From the NCBI GenBank assembly GCA_964414415.1, contig CAYPWJ010000022.1:1-23102 (forward strand): a stretch of DNA of 23,102 nucleotides, written 5' to 3'. This document shows, piece after piece, positions 21,569-23,102 of this stretch; position 1 is the first letter of the stretch; each line of letters starts with the position of its first letter. The notes beneath the pieces are model-generated. The model saw only the letters and a program-made list of their open reading frames with translations, did no database searches and had not been told where the DNA came from. The translations under genes and the position numbers were made by a program. The stretch comes from CAZESS01 sp964414415. Lineage in GTDB: Archaea > Thermoplasmatota > E2 > UBA202 > DSCA01.

Positions 21569-21994
21569 CTAGTTCTGGAACTCGATGGCGTGGGTTCCGG
21601 TAAGCAGGACCTCGTCGTCCTGTGAAACGGTGACGGTGATGTTGTAGTCGCCGGGGTAGAGGCCGGCGCAGCTGGAGCAGGAGGGAAGACGCTCGCTGAA
21701 TGCAACGATGTTGAGTCCGTCCTCCAGATTGGTGGTGGTGGACGCCGTCAGCTGGTATCCACGTGTTTCCTTCTGGCTTTGTAGTCCCTTCACGTCGACG
21801 GTGACGTTTGCCCGGGGCTGGGACGTCTTGATGGAGACGTTTATGTGGATCTGTTCCTGGGAGTGATAGACGGTTTTATCGGTGGAGATGGAGACGAGCT
21901 CCAGACTGGATGATTCATCCATGACGCAGCCCGACATCATCGTGGCTGCGACGAGCAGCAGCGGGAGCAACAGAGACGAGGCAACCCGTTTCAT
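21569..21994 (-). CDS. Putative secreted lipoprotein
   Basis: This 141-residue protein has an N-terminal signal with a lipobox-like end (VAATMMSGC, C23), implying lipid attachment at the outer face of the membrane. The rest is a predicted beta-sandwich: residues 31-70 with TDKTVYHSQEQIHINVSI, then a CxxC pair (C106, C109) in LPSCSSCAGLYPGDYNITVT, a pattern seen in archaeal adhesin-like and CARDB-like domains. It has its own leaderless-type promoter. Function is unknown; a surface or sensing role is plausible but not shown. Confidence 0.75.
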   Translation of the reverse strand: MKRVASSLLLPLLLVAATMMSGCVMDESSSLELVSISTDKTVYHSQEQIHINVSIKTSQPRANVTVDVKGLQSQKETRGYQLTASTTTNLEDGLNIVAFSERLPSCSSCAGLYPGDYNITVTVSQDDEVLLTGTHAIEFQN

Positions 21995-22015
21995 GCGTGG
22001 TTTTTATGCCCTCTC

Positions 22016-22027
22016 GATATTTAACGG
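22016..22027 (-). promoter_or_regulatory. Lipoprotein promoter
   Basis: Reverse-strand CCGTTAAATATC is centred about 27 nt before the ATG at 21994, matching the leaderless promoter pattern of this genome. Confidence 0.6.
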
Positions 22028-22160
22028 TTCTGATACAGGCGCCGGGGCGAGGATTCCATCCGGCAGTGAGCGCGGGGAGACACGTCGGCCTCCGGCGAGA
22101 CGAATATATCTGCGAATGCGTTACCGGGCCAGCTGGGCTCTGCAGGCGTGAGATAGCCGT

Positions 22161-22574
22161 TCATGCTTCATATTTTTTGACGTTTTCACGGGCCGTGGAT
22201 TCCGCCATGGCGAGATACGCCGACGCGTCATGCACCATCCTCGCTACCTCGGCCTCCTCGAACACCGCCCCCACCATGTAGTCAGCTGTTTCGCGGGCCT
22301 CGAACAGCCGGCGGAGCGTGCTCCCATATGTTTTTTCCATCTGTCCTTTTTCTATCAAGTGGAGACCGACTGAAGATAGCAGGCCGGAATGACGTTTTGC
22401 CTCCCGTCCAACTGAATAGAGCATGGCCCGCGAGGCGTGAAACACTGCATAATATGCCCGATTGACGGCGTCCTCCATTTTTTCATGCTCCAGTAGAAGG
22501 GAGGCGGCGTCCATTCGATCGCGTGCCGCTCGCAGTTCCTCATCGACCAATTCCTTCAATAATTTCTCTTCCAT
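22161..22574 (-). CDS. HEPN domain protein (putative toxin of a HEPN/MNT pair)
   Basis: This 137-residue all-helical protein matches the HEPN family with NRAYYAVFHASRAMLYSVG (38-56) and KRHSGLL (60-66). HEPN proteins paired with MNT nucleotidyltransferases act as toxin RNases in several prokaryotes. An R-x4-H pattern (R57 to H62) is present, but the family's best-known catalytic R-x4-H-x-Y is not obvious, so activity is uncertain. The gene starts 35 bases inside the end of the MNT gene, with a GGAGAGG ribosome site 6 bases before the ATG. The two are surely co-expressed. Confidence 0.88.
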   Translation of the reverse strand: MEEKLLKELVDEELRAARDRMDAASLLLEHEKMEDAVNRAYYAVFHASRAMLYSVGREAKRHSGLLSSVGLHLIEKGQMEKTYGSTLRRLFEARETADYMVGAVFEEAEVARMVHDASAYLAMAESTARENVKKYEA

Positions 22575-22854
22575 GGATAACCTCTCCGTTCAATACACGC
22601 TGCACAAACGGTCTGTGCATGTTGTTTGCAACGAACTCCGGGGTGAGCCAAGTGACGGATACCACCCGATGGCTCTCAAAAAAGATGTCGTCAGCGATGT
22701 CCTCAGCCCGCTGTTTCGCCTCACGGCCACCGATGACAGCCACGTCGATATCTGAATCCACCCGGGCTGTCCCCGTCGAGACCGAGCCGTATACGATGGC
22801 TGCCCCCGGCACCTGGCGGAAGTCCTTCAGCAGCTCGGCGTAATACCGGAGCAT
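22540..22854 (-). CDS. MNT-type minimal nucleotidyltransferase (putative antitoxin)
   Basis: This 104-residue protein carries the nucleotidyltransferase signature GS-x10-DxD (G23, S24, D35, D37 in VYGSVSTGTARVDSDIDVAV). In studied systems such enzymes neutralise HEPN toxins by adding AMP to a tyrosine. The expected third acidic residue in the later strand is not apparent (HRVVSVTWLTP). The frame is open upstream to 23028 only because it crosses the tRNA-Gly; the ATG at 22854 lies 24 nt after a TATA box. It precedes and overlaps the HEPN gene. Confidence 0.88.
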   Translation of the reverse strand: MLRYYAELLKDFRQVPGAAIVYGSVSTGTARVDSDIDVAVIGGREAKQRAEDIADDIFFESHRVVSVTWLTPEFVANNMHRPFVQRVLNGEVIHGREIIEGIGR

Positions 22855-22869
22855 ATTCACTACATATGT

Positions 22870-22884
22870 ACGATATATAAATAC
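22870..22884 (-). promoter_or_regulatory. Promoter of the MNT-HEPN operon
   Basis: Reverse-strand GTATTTATATATCG (22871-22884) is centred about 24 nt before the MNT start, a strong TATA box for a leaderless mRNA. It sits in the 50 bases between the tRNA-Gly 3' end and the MNT gene. Confidence 0.65.
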
Positions 22885-22904
22885 TCTCTTCGCCGGTAAA
22901 AGAA

Positions 22905-23024
22905 TGCGGGCGCCGGGATTCGAACCCGGGCTACAAGCTGTTTCCCACCCTTTCCGCCAACGCTTTTCACCGGGTGAAAAGGGTTGTTGGGAAGCTTGTA
23001 TCCATACCGCTAGATCACGCCCGC
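22905..23024 (-). tRNA. tRNA-Gly(CCC) with a 48-nt intron
   Basis: The reverse strand encodes a tRNA of 72 mature nt. The acceptor stem GCGGGCG pairs with CGCCCGC and the discriminator is A. The D arm is ATCTAGCGGTATGGAT, the anticodon stem is CAAGC/GCTTG, and the T arm is CCGGG-TTCGAAT-CCCGG. The loop is TTCCCA plus A38, so the anticodon is CCC (glycine, GGG codon). A 48-nt intron interrupts it between positions 37 and 38. The exon-intron borders can form the bulge-helix-bulge cut by the archaeal splicing endonuclease. Confidence 0.95.
22940..22987 (-). other. Archaeal tRNA intron (position 37/38)
   Basis: Read on the reverse strand the intron starts ACAACCC and ends GGGAAAC. T32-T33-C34-C35 can pair with GGAA near the intron 3' end to make the 4-bp central helix, flanked by three-base bulges CA|A and AC|A, where the bars mark cleavage. 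Inside, CTTTTCAC and GTGAAAAG form a hairpin closed by CAAC/GTTG. Confidence 0.85.
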
Positions 23025-23046
23025 TCATCGAGATATCGGCACCTGC

Positions 23047-23056
23047 ATTAAAAAGG
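23047..23056 (-). promoter_or_regulatory. tRNA-Gly promoter
   Basis: Reverse-strand CCTTTTTAAT is centred about 27 nt upstream of the tRNA-Gly 5' end. The gene can therefore be transcribed apart from the tRNA further upstream. Confidence 0.5.
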
Positions 23057-23059
23057 TAA

Positions 23060-23102
23060 TGGGCCCGCCGAGATTTGAACTCGGGTCAATGGCATTTTCT
23101 AA
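23060..23102 (-). tRNA. Partial tRNA (3' part only, cut by window end; possibly with intron)
   Basis: The visible reverse-strand sequence ends with a T arm CCGAG-TTCAAAT-CTCGG and the acceptor strand CGGGCCC with discriminator A. Counting back gives variable loop TTGAC and anticodon-stem strand TGCCA, preceded by TTAGAAAA. This cannot form a normal anticodon loop (no T33 at the right place), so the 3' end of an intron may be in view. The acceptor and T-arm sequence resemble archaeal tRNA-Pro, but the anticodon is outside the window. Confidence 0.75.

Noticed and set aside
22855..23028. N-terminal extension of the MNT protein
   Set aside because: It is translation across the tRNA-Gly gene and its intron; the ATG at 22854 has a correctly spaced TATA box.
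1..23102. CRISPR array, insertion sequence or complete provirus
   Set aside because: No regularly spaced repeats, transposase, integrase or phage structural genes were seen. Only the RHH-tRNA junction hints at past integration.

Overview
The window is chromosomal DNA from an archaeon, most likely of euryarchaeal grade. It carries archaeal/eukaryal-type information genes: a clamp-loader small subunit, a Hef-like helicase, the exosome subunits Rrp4/Rrp41/Rrp42, SBDS, the proteasome alpha subunit, RpoP, RpoN, Pcc1, and ribosomal proteins eL43, eL18, uL13 and uS9. It also has TATA boxes about 25 nt upstream of start codons and a tRNA with an intron at position 37/38. The DNA is GC-rich, genes are tightly packed, and many coding ends overlap. 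A closer lineage cannot be fixed from the sequence alone. PurN plus a FolC-like ligase hint at tetrahydrofolate use, and the receiver protein and the CcdA-like protein fit several euryarchaeal groups.

Layout. Positions 1-202 are an AT-rich promoter region with inverted repeats. A tight forward operon follows (thiamine-binding protein, rfcS, Hef-type helicase without a nuclease domain), then a 68-residue coiled-coil protein and a Vms1/VLRF1-like release-factor paralogue with a GGWSQ loop (203-4415). On the reverse strand lie a LEA14-like protein and an orphan citrate lyase alpha chain (4400-6429), then the psmA-SBDS-rrp4-rrp41-rrp42-eL43-rpoP-pcc1 superoperon (6467-10726). Next come a ferredoxin and several small genes, a pyruvate kinase C-terminal-domain protein, tRNA-Val(CAC) and a stand-alone receiver protein. 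A ribbon-helix-helix ORF then runs antisense through tRNA-Arg(TCT). The eL18-uL13-uS9-rpoN operon follows (13663-15043), then an iron-type alcohol dehydrogenase, a secreted C45-like hydrolase, purN-folC, a saccharopine-dehydrogenase-family enzyme, a CPBP membrane protease and a lipoprotein. The last part holds a HEPN/MNT pair, an intron-containing tRNA-Gly(CCC), and the 3' part of another tRNA cut by the window edge.

Expression logic. First genes of transcription units mostly have a TATA-like box centred 23-27 nt before the start codon, which implies leaderless mRNAs. Internal genes use start/stop overlaps or clear Shine-Dalgarno sequences. This grammar was used to trim several over-long reading frames.

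No complete undescribed system was proven. The best leads are the RHH gene fused by reading frame into antisense tRNA-Arg, the VLRF1-like factor with its small coiled-coil neighbour, the nuclease-less Hef with a PCNA-binding-like tail beside rfcS, the lone CitF, and the HEPN/MNT pair next to intron-bearing tRNA genes. No gene-free stretch exceeds 300 bases; the longest is 15044-15305.
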